Shown: positions 45,189 to 56,864 of the stretch, piece by piece
How positions within the stretch are numbered: the first letter of the stretch is position 1
Layout of the letters: every line of letters starts with the position of its first letter
Assembly (NCBI RefSeq): GCF_910592395.1
Contig: NC_088311.1
Coordinates: 16,620,501-16,680,500 of the forward strand
Length of the DNA stretch: 60,000 nt
Reading direction: 5' to 3'
Source: Lineus longissimus
Lineage: Eukaryota; Nemertea; Pilidiophora; Heteronemertea; Lineidae
Program-made: the position numbers and the translations under genes
The notes under the pieces: model-generated
The model's input: only the letters and a program-made list of their open reading frames with translations
The model's database searches: none
What the model was told of the DNA's origin: nothing

Positions 45189-45717
45189 AGTGGCCTCACA
45201 GTATCTTTTCCTGTTGAGATTGTGAATTGCCTCAGATTTCTAATTTCCTGATCAGTCAGTCAAGATGCTGCTTTGTGCGACAACTGGCTCTATCTAGTCA
45301 CATGTCTGGTAGTGGTACATCTCCAAACACATTAAAATTTCTTCAGTATGAGAAACCACTGCCTGTTCACCTGTTGATCATGACTAGAAAATGTATGATA
45401 ATGAAATGATCTTTTCTCCAGATATCATAAATTCTGTTCTTATTCTAGAGCCACAGATTCTCATCCATGTACAAAGTTGAAAATACCAGGTATACAGTGT
45501 AAAAATTAATGACTTTTCCATACAAATTATCATAATCTGTTTCTAGTATTATCGAGTAATAGATTGTGCAAAATACATTATCAAAATTTTTGCTGAATCT
45601 TCAAAGAATATCTTCTTGAAAACTGGTGAATCCATTGTCATATCTTACGGTGACTTCCACCAACTCGTTCTTCAATAAAAATTACATATGAGATGAATTA
45701 TATTGCTTGCAGCTTAC

Positions 45718-45870
45718 CATCAATGAGGTCCTTTTCCTGTGCCAGCTACTCCATCCATTGCTTCCTCGTCTTGTGTAATCGTTCTGTTGCTTCCTGCAGC
45801 ATCTTTGTCATGAAGGTGTCTGAATCACCTCGGCTAATCCGAGCGCTCTCGTGAGTTCCGAATCACCCTG
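45718..45870 (-). pseudogene. Coiled-coil exon remnant with an in-frame stop
   Basis: On the minus strand, after an AG at 45871-45872, one frame reads ESARISRGDSDTFMTKMLQE, then ATERLHKTRKQWME, a TAG, and LAQEKDLID, ending at a good donor (GATG|GTAAGC). Composition is that of a helical coiled coil. The stop differs by one base from CAG (Gln). It may be a decayed exon or a chance frame; no homologue recognised. Confidence 0.3.
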
Positions 45871-45879
45871 CTGGTGCAT

Positions 45880-46420
45880 AATGAGGCAGTCGATAATCAA
45901 ACCCGAGTCATACATTTTATATTGAAACCAGCAGAACGTCATTGGTAGCACATAACCTACCCAGATAACGGTATGGAGATTCAGGGCTGAAGAATTTTTG
46001 TGTTCGTGTTGGGAAGGTATAAGGTCTACTGCCCTTCGTTACATTTATTAAATCCTAATTCCCATTACAATTTATGTTTTTGTAGTCAGAGTCTTTGATG
46101 TAATGATGTGCCTGGTGGATTGAAAGTTTCGTGAAGGCAGAATTTGAAAAGGTGCCAATGGTGAGTTTGCTTGTCATCTGTCATGTTAATGTTGGTACAG
46201 TGATGGTGGTCTGGTAGTTGTCGAGATATGGTGTATTTCCCTTGGAATGACCATAATTTCTAAAGGTGATGTCGGCTTACCGAGGGAGTGCTGTCTGTGT
46301 TTTACAAAAGAATTTTAAAGGGATTTCGCAGTCAGGTTTTTAAAGTTTTCTTTCTGCACTGAGGACTTTCGCCGTAACCCGTTGGATATTTCTGAAGAGC
46401 TCATAGCTTCTATTTTTTGT
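45880..46420. other. Noncoding stretch
   Basis: Nothing recognised. Confidence 0.3.
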
Positions 46421-46427
46421 CCACCTT

Positions 46428-46965
46428 TTGGCTCTCCAAAGGGGAGTTTATACAATACCGCAGTGTCCGTCGTCGGCGTCCGGTGTCTGTATCCTATTTC
46501 CAAAACTGTGGCACGTTTCTTAACCGCTAGGGCTACATGTATGAACTTGAAACTCTGACACTGAAATTCAGTCCAATCTGATTCTTTGACTTGGCCACCA
46601 GGGGGCCAAAAGTGGAAACCTAAAAAGTGTGATCTCTCTTCTGAGTGACTCATTTTCGATAAAATATTTATCGTAGGTTCTCCTAGCAAGGATATATCAC
46701 ATTTCATACGGGGTTTTGATTTGACCTACTCTTCACGGGTCAAAGAGGTCAAATGGCTAAAATTGGCCAACAATGGCACGTTTCTTAACCGCTAAAGCTA
46801 ACAACTTGAAACTTGGTACACATGATTCTCTAGGTCAGATAACCTCTGACACCAAATTTCGGTCCAAAATGATTCTCAACTTCGCCACCAGGGAGCCAAA
46901 ACCGAAAAGGTAAAAAGTGCAATATCTCGTTTATTAGTGACTTGTTGGAAGCAGCTAGCCTTAAG
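46428..46965 (+). repeat. Interspersed repeat R1, copy 3
   Basis: Begins ggctctccaaaggggagttt and atacaataccgcagtgtccg, then cacgtttcttaaccgctagg, 'ccaccagggggccaaaagtg' and tgacctactcttcacgggtc, with a second subunit from about 46770 (cacgtttcttaaccgctaaa). The 130-codon minus ORF across it is not a gene. Confidence 0.75.
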
Positions 46966-46969
46966 CTTT

Positions 46970-48115
46970 TAGCTCCCTTTATAATTGACGTATAGCCTAG
47001 CCTTTCCGTTTTGCACTTTTGTGAGGAGGCCTGCATGTCTAAATGAGCTAATGAATTATACACGGACTGGTCTGAGACATTGATTCTAAAATCTCACAAT
47101 GTCTAGTGTTGAAATGAATAACTCAGTTTGAGAGAGAATGAAGTATATAATCAAACTTTAATATGGATATTTTGTTTATAAAGGCTATTAAATATGAATT
47201 CAATAATACCGTTGTGTAGAAAGATATACAAATGCTATGAATACCAAGTTTCAGCGAATTTGCATGCACAATAATTGCCCTCTGGCATTTGTGGGTATCT
47301 CTTACCTGAGCAGGGTTTCTGCCAGCGCCAGGAACGGGGGGGGGGGGGGGAGGGGATATAAATACCCACCTTTGCTTCAAGAAGGTGGGTATGAACCCAC
47401 CTTTTAGGGTTTCATAGAGAGGGGGAACGGGGGACATATGCCCCCTCCCATAATCCTGATTAATTTTAAAGTCTGAAGTGGCATTTTAAGACACTAAGAA
47501 GCAGATTCAGGCATTTTCAGGTGCAAACTATGAAATAAAAGGGCGTACCCCTTAAAGTTGTTCAATATACATTAGGCTATACGTCTGTACATGTAGTCAT
47601 ACACTACACAGTGTTCAGTAGCTGTAGCCCTACGCTCCAGAGTGCTCAGTAGCGTGGGTATTTCAAGGGACATCAATATTACATTTGATACATGCAATAA
47701 CAGGACACTATAAAACAGTGTATCCATGATCTAATCATTTTGTGGTGGAGCACGTATTGATCCTCACCGTCTAGCTTGCCTGACTACACGAGCTAGACTG
47801 GGCACGAGGTAGTGGCCACATTGGTTCGATCATATAGCATGAGAGGAGACAGTCTAGGATAGCTTGTTTTATATGCCCATGGGATCGAATAGCCTGCCAA
47901 AAATATAGGAGTAGGTACAAGTAAGTTGGCTCAATTTCCTGTGCACTTTTGTGTCAGCTTGTCGATTTCTTGGTCAAACTTGCAAAAATATCAGTTTGAT
48001 TTCATCATCGAGTTGTCAGCTCCACATACAATCAGTGTGGATTGTGGATCCGCATTCTATTATGCACCACACCTCGACCATAAAAACTAAATGCAGGGTG
48101 TGTCTGGCGACTGGC
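46970..48115. other. Noncoding stretch with a hairpin near 47313-47420
   Basis: Contains a broken CAGGG-type end, a G homopolymer (about 47337-47350) and the inverted pair tacccacctttgcttc / gaaggtgggta. No gene. Confidence 0.35.
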
Positions 48116-48119
48116 TTTT

Positions 48120-49010
48120 GAATTGCTCTGCCAATTGATTAACGAGTTCATTCTGAAAAGAAGCTGGTAGTCACAGTGAGATTCTTCTTCACTGTCTACA
48201 TGTAAGTTGTGGTGTAATAATGAGGATAGGGTCAGAATGGCTCCACCACTTCATTAGCCTTGGCCAGTTCATTGACCTGGTCACTGACACTGTCTTCCTT
48301 GTGGTGTCATTCAGAGTTGAGTAGGAATAATCAATTTATCATCAAGCTGGTTGTCACAGCTAAGTTCTTCATCACTGTCTTCCCTGTGGTGTAATTCAGA
48401 GTAGAGTCAGAGTAGGCTAAGCCAGTTTATTATCAAGTTCATTCTGAAGAGAAGCTGGGAGAGACAGCTTGGTTCTCAATCACTGTATGCCCGGTGGTGT
48501 AATTCAGCGCAGAGTCAGAATTGCTTAACTTGTTTATCAAGTTCATTCTGAAGAGAAGCTGGGAGAGACAGCTTGGTTCTTAATCACTGTATGCCCGGTG
48601 GTGTAATTCAGCGCAGAGTCAGAATTGCCTAACTTGTTTATCAAGTTCATTCTGAAGAGAAGCTGGGAGAGACAGCTTGGTTCTCAATCACTGTATGCCC
48701 GGTGGTGTAATTCAGCGCAGAGTCAGAATTGCCTAATTTGTTTATCAAGTTCATTCTGAAGAGAAGCTGGGAGAGACAGCTTGGTTCTCAATCACTGTAT
48801 GCCCGGTGGTGTAATTCAGCGCAGAGTCAGAATTGCTTAACTTGTTTATCAAGTTCATTCTGAAGAGAAGCTGGGAGAGACAGCTTGGTTCTTAATCACT
48901 GTATGCCCGGTGGTGTAATTTAGCACAGAGTCAGAATTGCTTAACTTGTTCATCAAGTTTATTCTGAAGATAAGCTGGTTGGTACAGCCAGAGTCTTTCA
49001 AATATTGAGT
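48120..49010. repeat. 104-bp minisatellite
   Basis: The landmark tcaagttcattctgaagaga recurs at 48433, 48537, 48641, 48745 and 48849, with a diverged sixth at 48953; spacing is exactly 104 bp. More diverged units extend left to about 48120. The central units differ by only one to four bases. 104 is not a multiple of three, so the array is noncoding. Confidence 0.93.
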
Positions 49011-49059
49011 CAGGTCACGGCTAGTTTCCTTTGATCCCACAGCTCTCTCGGGCAATTAG

Positions 49060-50925
49060 CTGGAAGCCATGATGAAGCCCACTTTAATTCAGCTACAAAC
49101 TGAGCTGAGGTGCAAAACAATGATATAACGACTAAAGAATTCAATGAAAAAATATACCCTGCACATGATTCATCAGGTTACAAATAAAAACAATATAAAT
49201 TGTTGACTTATATTGATGTGAACGATCTGACAATTTTTGCAGATGTGTTAGTAAATTTGGATTGGCTGCTAATTACCCAACAAAACAATAATCAAACCGC
49301 AATTAAGCTGCATGCACTGACTGATCGGTTTGCAATTTGTTATAAAAAAATCCGTAATCAGGTTGTAATAAATGTCAAACTCGTGACAGGCACATTATAC
49401 TGTAAATTGTATCTTATGAGATGACTCAAAATTGATTTACACATCATAAATATGTGTGGTGTAAGCCAAATGACGTGTTTAACAATATTTGAATGGTATA
49501 CCTCACACCACCTTACGCTAAATGTTTGCCAAAACAAGCTCATCGAAAATTAACTGTTTTCTGATCTTAAAAACCAAGAAACTGGGCTTCAAAATCACAA
49601 AACTATCAAAGATCCCAATAAATAACAGTTATATCAAATTAGAAAAACGTTGAAATAAAACTAAAATGTGATTTCTAAACATGTGAATGTTTGACCTCAA
49701 AAGCCCAGACGTTTTCCATTTTTCATATTTTCATATTAGTTTTTTACCACAAACAAAATTAAACCTACTATAAAACTCGCTGTAGTGTGTCGAAATTGAT
49801 AAGATATGAATATCCCATTAGATGACAACAAATGGAACCATATAATACCCTTAGATGGTCAAAGGCACCGACAACATACTCAACTGCTAACCACAAAAAT
49901 ATGTGATGATTTGGAGTAGAAAAAACGCATTTCGAAAATTATTCTCAAATCAGTGCCATCACTTCTCAAAACTGTCGAAAAGTAAAAGATGAAACATATC
50001 GCTTTTCATGTCAATGTTGTCTTTGACAATATATCTAAATAGTTTTATAGAAATAAGTGAATTTGAAGCAGGCCATTAGTTTAAAACGGGGCGTTTGTAA
50101 TGGCCATGTTCAGCTGATCGAAGAATTGTTGTGTGGAATTGGCTTGGGAACCCGAGAGAGCTCTGTCCCAGTGTGCATCTTTTGGAATGGGCAGTGGCTT
50201 TGATGTTGAAACCATACGTTCCCGAGTTGCCTGACTCTTTATTTGAAAGACTCTCGTACAGCTAATTTCTTTGACTAACAACGTAAAAGCTCCAACTTTT
50301 ACACTGCTTCAGACTTTCTTTAAATGAGATTTATTCCGATCAATAATAATGAAAGTCAGCAAAATCAAAATTTCTTCAGATATCCGCATTGTCTTGGCTT
50401 TGATGAGATCATATTGACACCTTGGGGATGATGGGGGTAAATTATCTCCGTCTCTCTGATGTAGATGTGTAGGCGCTCATATTCTTGCAGCTTACCGAAA
50501 ATCAATAATCTGTACTGACAAGATGGTTCGGATTCTTGATCATGGCAAATGGGGACGTGCATACAATTCACATGTAAATCAAGACTTGTACATCTGGTTG
50601 TTGATTACACATGCATGTCAGAACTGTAAATCTGTTCTTTGTGTTAAGATAACCACGCATCTTCTTTTTCTTCCAGTTGAGTGCTTTCCTCATTAACAGA
50701 GTATAGTCGCACTGGTGATAGAAATGTTCTGTGCATGAGTGCAGAGAACTCAAGGAACAATACCTAAAACAATAACTAAAACAAATCTTCTATAATGGCA
50801 GACAGATATTGAACAACTGGTGTACTCTTTCACTGCCATGGCTGGCCAGCAACCCGTGAATTTTCAAGATCTTGGAAAAAGTATGCAGAATGGGCCGTTT
50901 TTGTATAATTGTGTTATCCTGTTCA
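49060..50925. other. Noncoding stretch with weak minus-strand ORFs
   Basis: AT-rich to about 50050. Minus-strand ORFs at 50081-50281, 50365-50571 and 50568-50753 have protein-like stretches, for example KPLPIPKDAHWDRALSGSQ, and a possible donor GTAAGC near 50490. No family is recognised and no exon chain could be assembled. Confidence 0.3.
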
Positions 50926-50928
50926 TTC

Positions 50929-51157
50929 AATCTCCTCAGCAAGGCATCACACCATTAGGTCTTTAACCTCAGGCATGGTCAGGGTCTTTATTGCTCAACT
51001 GTGGCCGGCCAATCTCCTCAGCAAGGCATCAGGTTTTTGTATCCATTTCTCTAACCATAGGGTCTTTATTCCTCAACTTTGCCGGCCAACTTGTCTTATA
51101 TGAATCTGTCAACACCAACTTGTCTTATGAATCTATCAACCATTCTGTCATTCTTTT
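50929..51157 (+). repeat. Imperfect direct repeats upstream of the PAQR exon
   Basis: caatctcctcagcaaggcat occurs at about 50930 and 51010. gggtctttattgctcaact recurs at about 51060 with one change, and ccaacttgtcttat occurs twice just before the exon. They lie in the 5' flank or intron of the receptor gene. Confidence 0.75.
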
Positions 51158-51210
51158 TATCTTCAGGTCTTCTCAGGTTCCATTGAAGCCAACAGACGCT
51201 CCGACATACA

Positions 51211-52932
51211 ATGGATGTCAGCAAGGACAACTCTATTGTCATGAAACGACATATAGGTGTCACTGGTGAAGGCCAGAAAAAAGAGGAGCAACTACCGAGC
51301 GGGAATGATGAGCCAAAGCAAGGTATGAAGCAGGATTCAAATTTCCTTGAAGATTCACTCAACATTAATGCCTGTTATCATAAAGACAGTTTAATGGTTG
51401 ATTTGAAGAAGATAAAGAGAAATTTGACATTTTTCCGAAAGATGTCTGTGGATTGTTCGGGTAATCGAAGTATAGATGGGAATAAGGAGATTGTAGTTTT
51501 AAAATTGATCGCAATACTGTGGGCCACCATCAAGATAAATCACAACCAACCAAGTTTGCTGAAGTATTACCACATGAAATGCGTCAAACATATAAATTGG
51601 CCAGTCATAGGGCTATTTGGCAAGTCATACGGCAAAGGTCTTGGCACCAGATGGACCTCCACTAGTGGCAGTGGGGGAGAGTATGGCTGATCCACTGCAT
51701 CCAGAGTGTACCTGAAATCCGCTCAGAAATTTCTGAGTTGATGTTCGCTGTGGCTATGATAATGAAAAGCAGTGCAGCTCAAATCCACTTCCTAATTTTA
51801 CTACTGTTTTTAAAAAATTGGTGGTTTACAGTATTCATATTATTCCTTTGGTTAGGTTGAAAATTATCCATTCACATCTTAATAATTTTACACCTTTATT
51901 TCAGTTGAAAATGGTGATGTTAGGAATGACGGAGACGGAGAATCTCAAACTTGGTTCGGCCTACTACCAACAAAGACACGTAATGAAGTCCCACTTATAT
52001 TTCGTGAGCCTCACATCAACACTGGCTTCCGTCAGCCTTACCAACCTTGGTACTACTACCTCCTGAGTGTATTCCAGATACACAATGAGTCGGTTAATGT
52101 CTTGACTCACCTGATTGCGTGCTTGCTCATGTTTCAAAAGGTCCAGAAGTTCACCGAAGCCGGATATGACCTGATCGGCGACCCATATATGTGGCCGCTG
52201 ATTGCTGGGTTCATCGCAGGGTTTCTGCTGTATGGCTGCAGCAGTTTTGCTCACTGTTTCCAGTCCAAGTCGGAGTATTATCACTACTTCTGTTTCATGG
52301 TGGATTACTCTGCTATTGGCGTGTATGGATTTGGCTGTGCTCTTCTCCACTTTCATTACAGTGCAGATGAAGAGTTCTACTATGCTGCGAAATCGTTTTT
52401 TATTCCTGTCGCTACGTTTATGGGATTCTTCACATGTTTTGGTAACATGCACGGTAAATTGACGTATACACGTCCGTACCCATTCACAAGAAAACTCTGG
52501 CAGATCGGATCGGTTGCTGCAATGTACGCCTGGTTGATTCTCCCCATCGTACATCGATTCTTCGATTGTCGATTCTACCAAGATGAGCGACATTGTGATC
52601 GAAGTATCAATGCACATCTGCGACAAGTTTTCTTCTTTCTGACTAGTGGAATATTCTACGCGTCGGACATACCTCAGAAGTTTTTCCCGGGCTGCTTTGA
52701 TATCGTTGGCCACAGTCATCAGATCTTTCACGTCTTCATAGCTCTATGTAGTTTGTCTAAATTAGATGCTATTTTCCTGGATATCCAGGATAACTATCAG
52801 TACATCATAAAGCGTCCACAGCCTACCTTTCTCTCGTCTTTCAGCTCTCTCATTATCATCATTTCTTTAGAGATTGCCTGGGTATTGTACAACAAGCAGA
52901 AAATTATGAAAAAGGCGGCAAAAGAAGTTTGA
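51211..52932 (+). CDS. Membrane progestin receptor-like PAQR protein (two coding exons)
   Basis: Exons 51211-51322 and 51905-52932; intron 51323-51904 (donor GTATGA, acceptor tttatttcag). The single G left by exon 1 and TT from exon 2 form one Val codon, and the total is 379 codons plus stop. An in-frame TGA at 51184 precedes the ATG; an upstream acceptor (ttatcttcag, about 51166) suggests an untranslated 5' exon. The protein has a hydrophilic N-terminus, then VPLIFREPHINTGF (66 onward), HNESVNV (97 onward) and seven or more hydrophobic segments. The PAQR metal-site residues are intact: S-x3-H ending H154, D171, and HSHQIFH (H309, H313). Motifs FPGCFDIVGHSHQ and RPYPF fit mPR-type PAQRs (PAQR5/7/8 group), plasma-membrane steroid receptors. 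Exact orthologue not resolved. Confidence 0.9.
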
Positions 52933-53812
52933 TGTTACAAGGTACATTTTGACAATGGCTAGCTCTGCCCATTCTCTGCTGACATGTATTGTAAGGTAAT
53001 GTGGTACAGTTATAGCTCTGGTACGCTTGTAGCCTCTGTGTACAATGGTGTGTACTGTCAGCTGTTTTCTACACTGTAGGGTTACAGTTGTACCGGTTCT
53101 ATAATTGTACCACTTTAAATTATATGTATCTAGTTGCCCTGCATAATATTGCTTAAGAAAAGTGACACTTCAATAGGTTCCTCAGGAGAAGTAGGGCTAA
53201 CTGCTGCCTGTGGTTATCTAATATTATGTATTGTGACAGAGTTCCTGTGTACTGGCTCTGTAGTGTATGTAGTAGTACATTTGATAAGATGTTCCTGTAC
53301 ATTTTCTTAAGCGCTGTGACGGCTGATTGTGGAGTGCCCTACTTCTTTAAACTTTGACAGAGCAGGGGCCGTTACACTGGCACAGAAGTTTCACGAAGGG
53401 GTTGATTGCACTATCTTATTTGCGGAAGAGTTTGATTGTGTCGAAATATTAATTATAACATATCTTCAGCCTATTGGACAAGAGCTACTCATTTAGGTAC
53501 CTTGAAAACTTGTGAGAATTGTGAGAATTAGGGTGAAAGTGTAACTGAGAGGTAGAGCTGACTGACCTGTCTTACTCAAACTGATGATATTACTTTTGTT
53601 AAAGAGAGATTACGTCGATTATGGTGACACCATGGACCGAAAAGTAAATGTGATAGACAAACCAGGGTGAATCTTATTGCATTTGCTTTTTCCTCGAAAA
53701 GTTGTTTTTGTTCTCAGTGGCTGCATGACAAAATTTTCCTAATTGGTTGTGGACCAAGTTCACCATTTGGCTATAAGAATTCCTGCATTTTCAATGCATA
53801 GAATGTAATAAA
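52933..53812 (+). other. PAQR 3' untranslated region candidate
   Basis: No ORF follows the stop. AATAAA occurs at 53807-53812 and again at 53949-53954; either could end the transcript. If so, the 3' UTR contains the MITE at 53001-53113. Confidence 0.45.
53001..53113. mobile_element. Short MITE, copy 2
   Basis: The left gtggtacagttatag pairs with the right ctataattgtaccac. It shares ends and interior (gtgtacaatggtgtgtactg) with 7139-7219. It lies about 70 bp after the PAQR stop codon. Confidence 0.6.
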
Positions 53813-53959
53813 ATTGAAGTTTTTTGCTGCAAGGGTACCGCTTGGTCAACAGTAGCCGAAATAACTCTTCGAGCACTGGTACCAATAGTGTATAACATGG
53901 GTTTCTCTTGTGTGCAGCTGTAAACTCGAGGCTCGTCAGGCCTGGAAAAATAAAAGGTT

Positions 53960-54250
53960 GTGGACATGCCAATTTACTTCTGAAGCCGACTGTAATTGTT
54001 TATGGTATCGGCTTCTTGGCGTGTAAGAAAAAGCTCAGACTTTGCTCAATAGCCTACATCTCAGAAAAGTGCTAGCAAAACTAACGTAGGCCAAGTCCCA
54101 GTCACAACTGACATACCCTCTGCTTTGCATATGCTGCTCAAAACTTATGTTCTGGCGCTGCAGGCAGCTTATGCACTGGTTGCGTGCATATCACTGTGGA
54201 GGTTTTGCAAATGTTTTTCATGACATATGCAGAAGATACACCAATCCTAC
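53960..54250. other. Noncoding stretch
   Basis: Downstream flank of the PAQR gene; nothing recognised. Confidence 0.3.
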
Positions 54251-54257
54251 TCTGCAA

Positions 54258-54297
54258 AAGTTGCTCATAAGTTGCTCATAAGTTGCTCATAAGTTGC
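54258..54297. repeat. 11-bp tandem repeat, 3.6 units
   Basis: Unit aagttgctcat. Confidence 0.95.
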
Positions 54298-54568
54298 ATG
54301 CAGCTCATGCGAAGGTGAAGTAGATTGTGGTGGAAACATTTGTGCAACCTAAGCTCAGGTTGCGTGTGCGTACATTGTGCATATAACTTACACAATTTAA
54401 AGGATGAGGGATGTCAGTTGTGATTGGGGCTGTACTGTACTGTACTTTTTGTTTAAAGTTGAATCGTAACCAGGTCACACTAGATGGTACATGCGAGAGG
54501 TAGAGCTTATATTTAAGTCTGTCACTGTGATAATGTTCTGAACTTCTGTAGTGCAAATCCAGCTAGTA

Positions 54569-54694
54569 CATGTAGCTGCAGCTGCAATTAAATGTGTTTT
54601 TGATTTCTAGCTGCTGTTTATGGAGGTTGTTCATGTAGCTGCAGCTGCAATTAAATGTGTTTTTGATTTCTAGCTGCTGTTTATGGAGGTTGTA
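54569..54694. repeat. 63-bp tandem duplication
   Basis: Two nearly identical copies starting catgtagctgcagctgcaat and ending in atggaggttgt, one base apart. The array sits 60 bp left of foldback element C. Confidence 0.95.
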
Positions 54695-54753
54695 CATATA
54701 GGCTGCTTAAAATCAAGTGGATATAAGTCCACAGTGTATTTGAAGTGGACATT

Positions 54754-55804
54754 TATGGGCGGTTATATCCGCAATAAATGGAGGTTGAAATTTTTATATG
54801 GACGTTACCAATTTTATATGGACGTTACCAATTTTATAAGGAGGTTGCAAATTTGGGTAGTTAAATTAAAGACGTTAGAATTTATGACATTAACAAATTT
54901 AAGACGTTAGTAATTATAGACATGGCGATTTACGGAGGTTGTGAATTAGGGTCGTATTGTTAAACAGACGTGGTTTTATACAGACGTGGTTTAATACAGA
55001 CGTGGTTTAATACAGACGTGGTTTAATACAGACGTTGTGTTATACAGACGTTGTGTTATACAGTCGTATGTTTAACAGCCGTTGGGTGGCGCTCGTGTTG
55101 GAAATGAAGGGAGTAGTTCGGCCATTGTTTACCAAACGACGACGACAACAACGACCCCGTTGTGCATATGTATTGTATACCTTGCATGCTTGGAGAACAT
55201 GAATGCATTCTCGGTTCTGTATGGGCGGTTATATCACACAAATCAATACTGTCACGCATGACACTTTCTAATCGAAAATGGACAGCATCGTCAATTTCAG
55301 ATTCATGTTCAATAGCCAATTTGATTTCACCGATGACTCGTTCAACTCTATCACCCAGAACCGAGAATGCATTCATGTTCTCCAAGCATGCAAGGTATAC
55401 AATGCATATGCACAACAGGGTCGTTGTTGTCGTCGTCGTTTGGTAAGCAATGGCCGAACTACTCCCTTCATTTCCGACACGAGCGCCACCCAACGGCTGT
55501 TAAACATACGACTGTATAACACAACGTCTGTATTAAACCACGTCTGCATAAAACCACGTCGTATAAAACCACGTCTGTATAAAACCACGTCTGTTTAACA
55601 ATACGACCCTAATTCACAACCTCCGTAAATCGCCATGTCTATAATTACTAACGTCTTAAATTTGTTAATGTCATAAATTCTAACGTCTTTAATTTAACTA
55701 CCCAAATTTGCAACCTCCTTATAAAATTGGTAACGTCCATATAAAATTGGTAACGTCCATATAAAAATTTCAACCTCCATTAATTGCGGATATAACCGCC
55801 CATA
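54754..55804. mobile_element. Foldback element C, TATGGGCGG ends, 6-bp target duplication
   Basis: Begins TATGGGCGGTTATATCCGCA and ends with its complement. GACATT flanks both sides (54748-54753 and 55805-55810). Arms of about 450-465 bp pair almost throughout, including short tandem units (cagacgtggtttaata) and the motif gggtggcgctcg. The loop (about 55220-55355) starts with a further tatgggcggttatat end-like string. The minus strand across the loop reads a protein-like GDRVERVIGEIKLAIEHESE. The 145-codon minus ORF otherwise translates arm repeats. Confidence 0.88.
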
Positions 55805-55810
55805 GACATT

Positions 55811-56175
55811 TATTAGAATTTTATAAGTTTGTATAGTTTATTTGCCCACCAACTTTTTACTGGTTTTGCCTTTTTTATTGGTTTTGCCTATTTTTGCTGA
55901 GTTGAAATGTTCTAGAAAATAGATCTTAAGATCAATCATTAATATTTTACTTTCGTATACCATGTGACCCATGACATCTATAGAATCAATATAATCTATA
56001 AAGTCAAAAGTTCAAGATGAATGAGTAACAATCAATATATGCTTATAATATGTTGGGACCATGTCAATCATGAGAGAAATTTTACATTTGTGATTTAATG
56101 ACATAACGCTTTAAGGTCAGGTTCATTATTTTGAAATTTGAACCCCAATGATTATAAAACATGCCAAGTTTACTC
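55811..56175. other. AT-rich noncoding stretch
   Basis: No feature recognised. Confidence 0.35.
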
Positions 56176-56180
56176 ACATT

Positions 56181-56860
56181 GGCAGCTCACCTCTGGGGAG
56201 CTTATACAATACCGTGGCGTCCGTCGTCGTCTTTTAGCGGAGCACGTTTCGTCACCGCTAGGGCTAGATGGCTAAAACTTGGTGTGATGGTAGCTTTGGG
56301 CAATATGCCCAGACTAATTTTTCTTTTTCACGATATGACCTACTTTCTGGCCTCCAGGCAGCCATCTTGGAAATAGGTTTTTGCCTTTTTGAAGCTAATG
56401 GTTGTACGTAGAGTGACAAAATTTTTATGGTGGGTGTGTCTTATAAGGTTAAATGACATCTTGAAAATTAAACAAAGCTGGATTGCAACAAAATTTCATG
56501 TGATTGTATATCTATGTACTCTCTACAGCATCCCTGATTTTCAGTCAAATCCATCGACCAATATGGCAGCCAGGCGGCCATCTTGAAAATTAAATAAAGT
56601 CCTATTACTAGAAAACTGGTGATCGGATTGCAACCAAACTTCATGTGATTATGTATCTATGTACTCTTATCAATATCCCTAATTTTCAGTCTAATCCCAT
56701 GGCAAATATGACCGCCAGGCCGCCATCTTGAAAATCCAACTAAGTCCTATTACTCCTAAACTGTTGAACAGAATATGTCAACCAATTTCCATGTGACATG
56801 TACACTCTTCAATAACCCTGAAATTCAGTCAACTTTATAATCAAAATGCTATACTTAGAT
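56181..56860 (+). repeat. R1 variant with tandem 'gccatcttg' units
   Basis: Starts ggcagctcacctctggggag and cttatacaataccgtggcgt, then ccgtcgtcgtc and a variant body. From about 56350 a unit containing ggccatcttgaaaat, aagtcctattact and atttcatgtgattgtatatc repeats about three times with 130-140 bp spacing. Confidence 0.7.
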
Positions 56861-56864
56861 GGTA

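Noticed and set aside
46315-46707. 130-codon minus ORF
   Set aside because: Lies across R1 copy 3, and the same sequence is broken by stops in other copies.
48120-49010. CRISPR-like array
   Set aside because: Units are adjacent 104-bp tandem copies without unique spacers, in animal DNA.
55056-55493. 145-codon minus ORF
   Set aside because: Mostly arm repeat of foldback C, including a run of threonines from a CGA/CAA-rich tract. Only the loop part is noted, as a possible capture.
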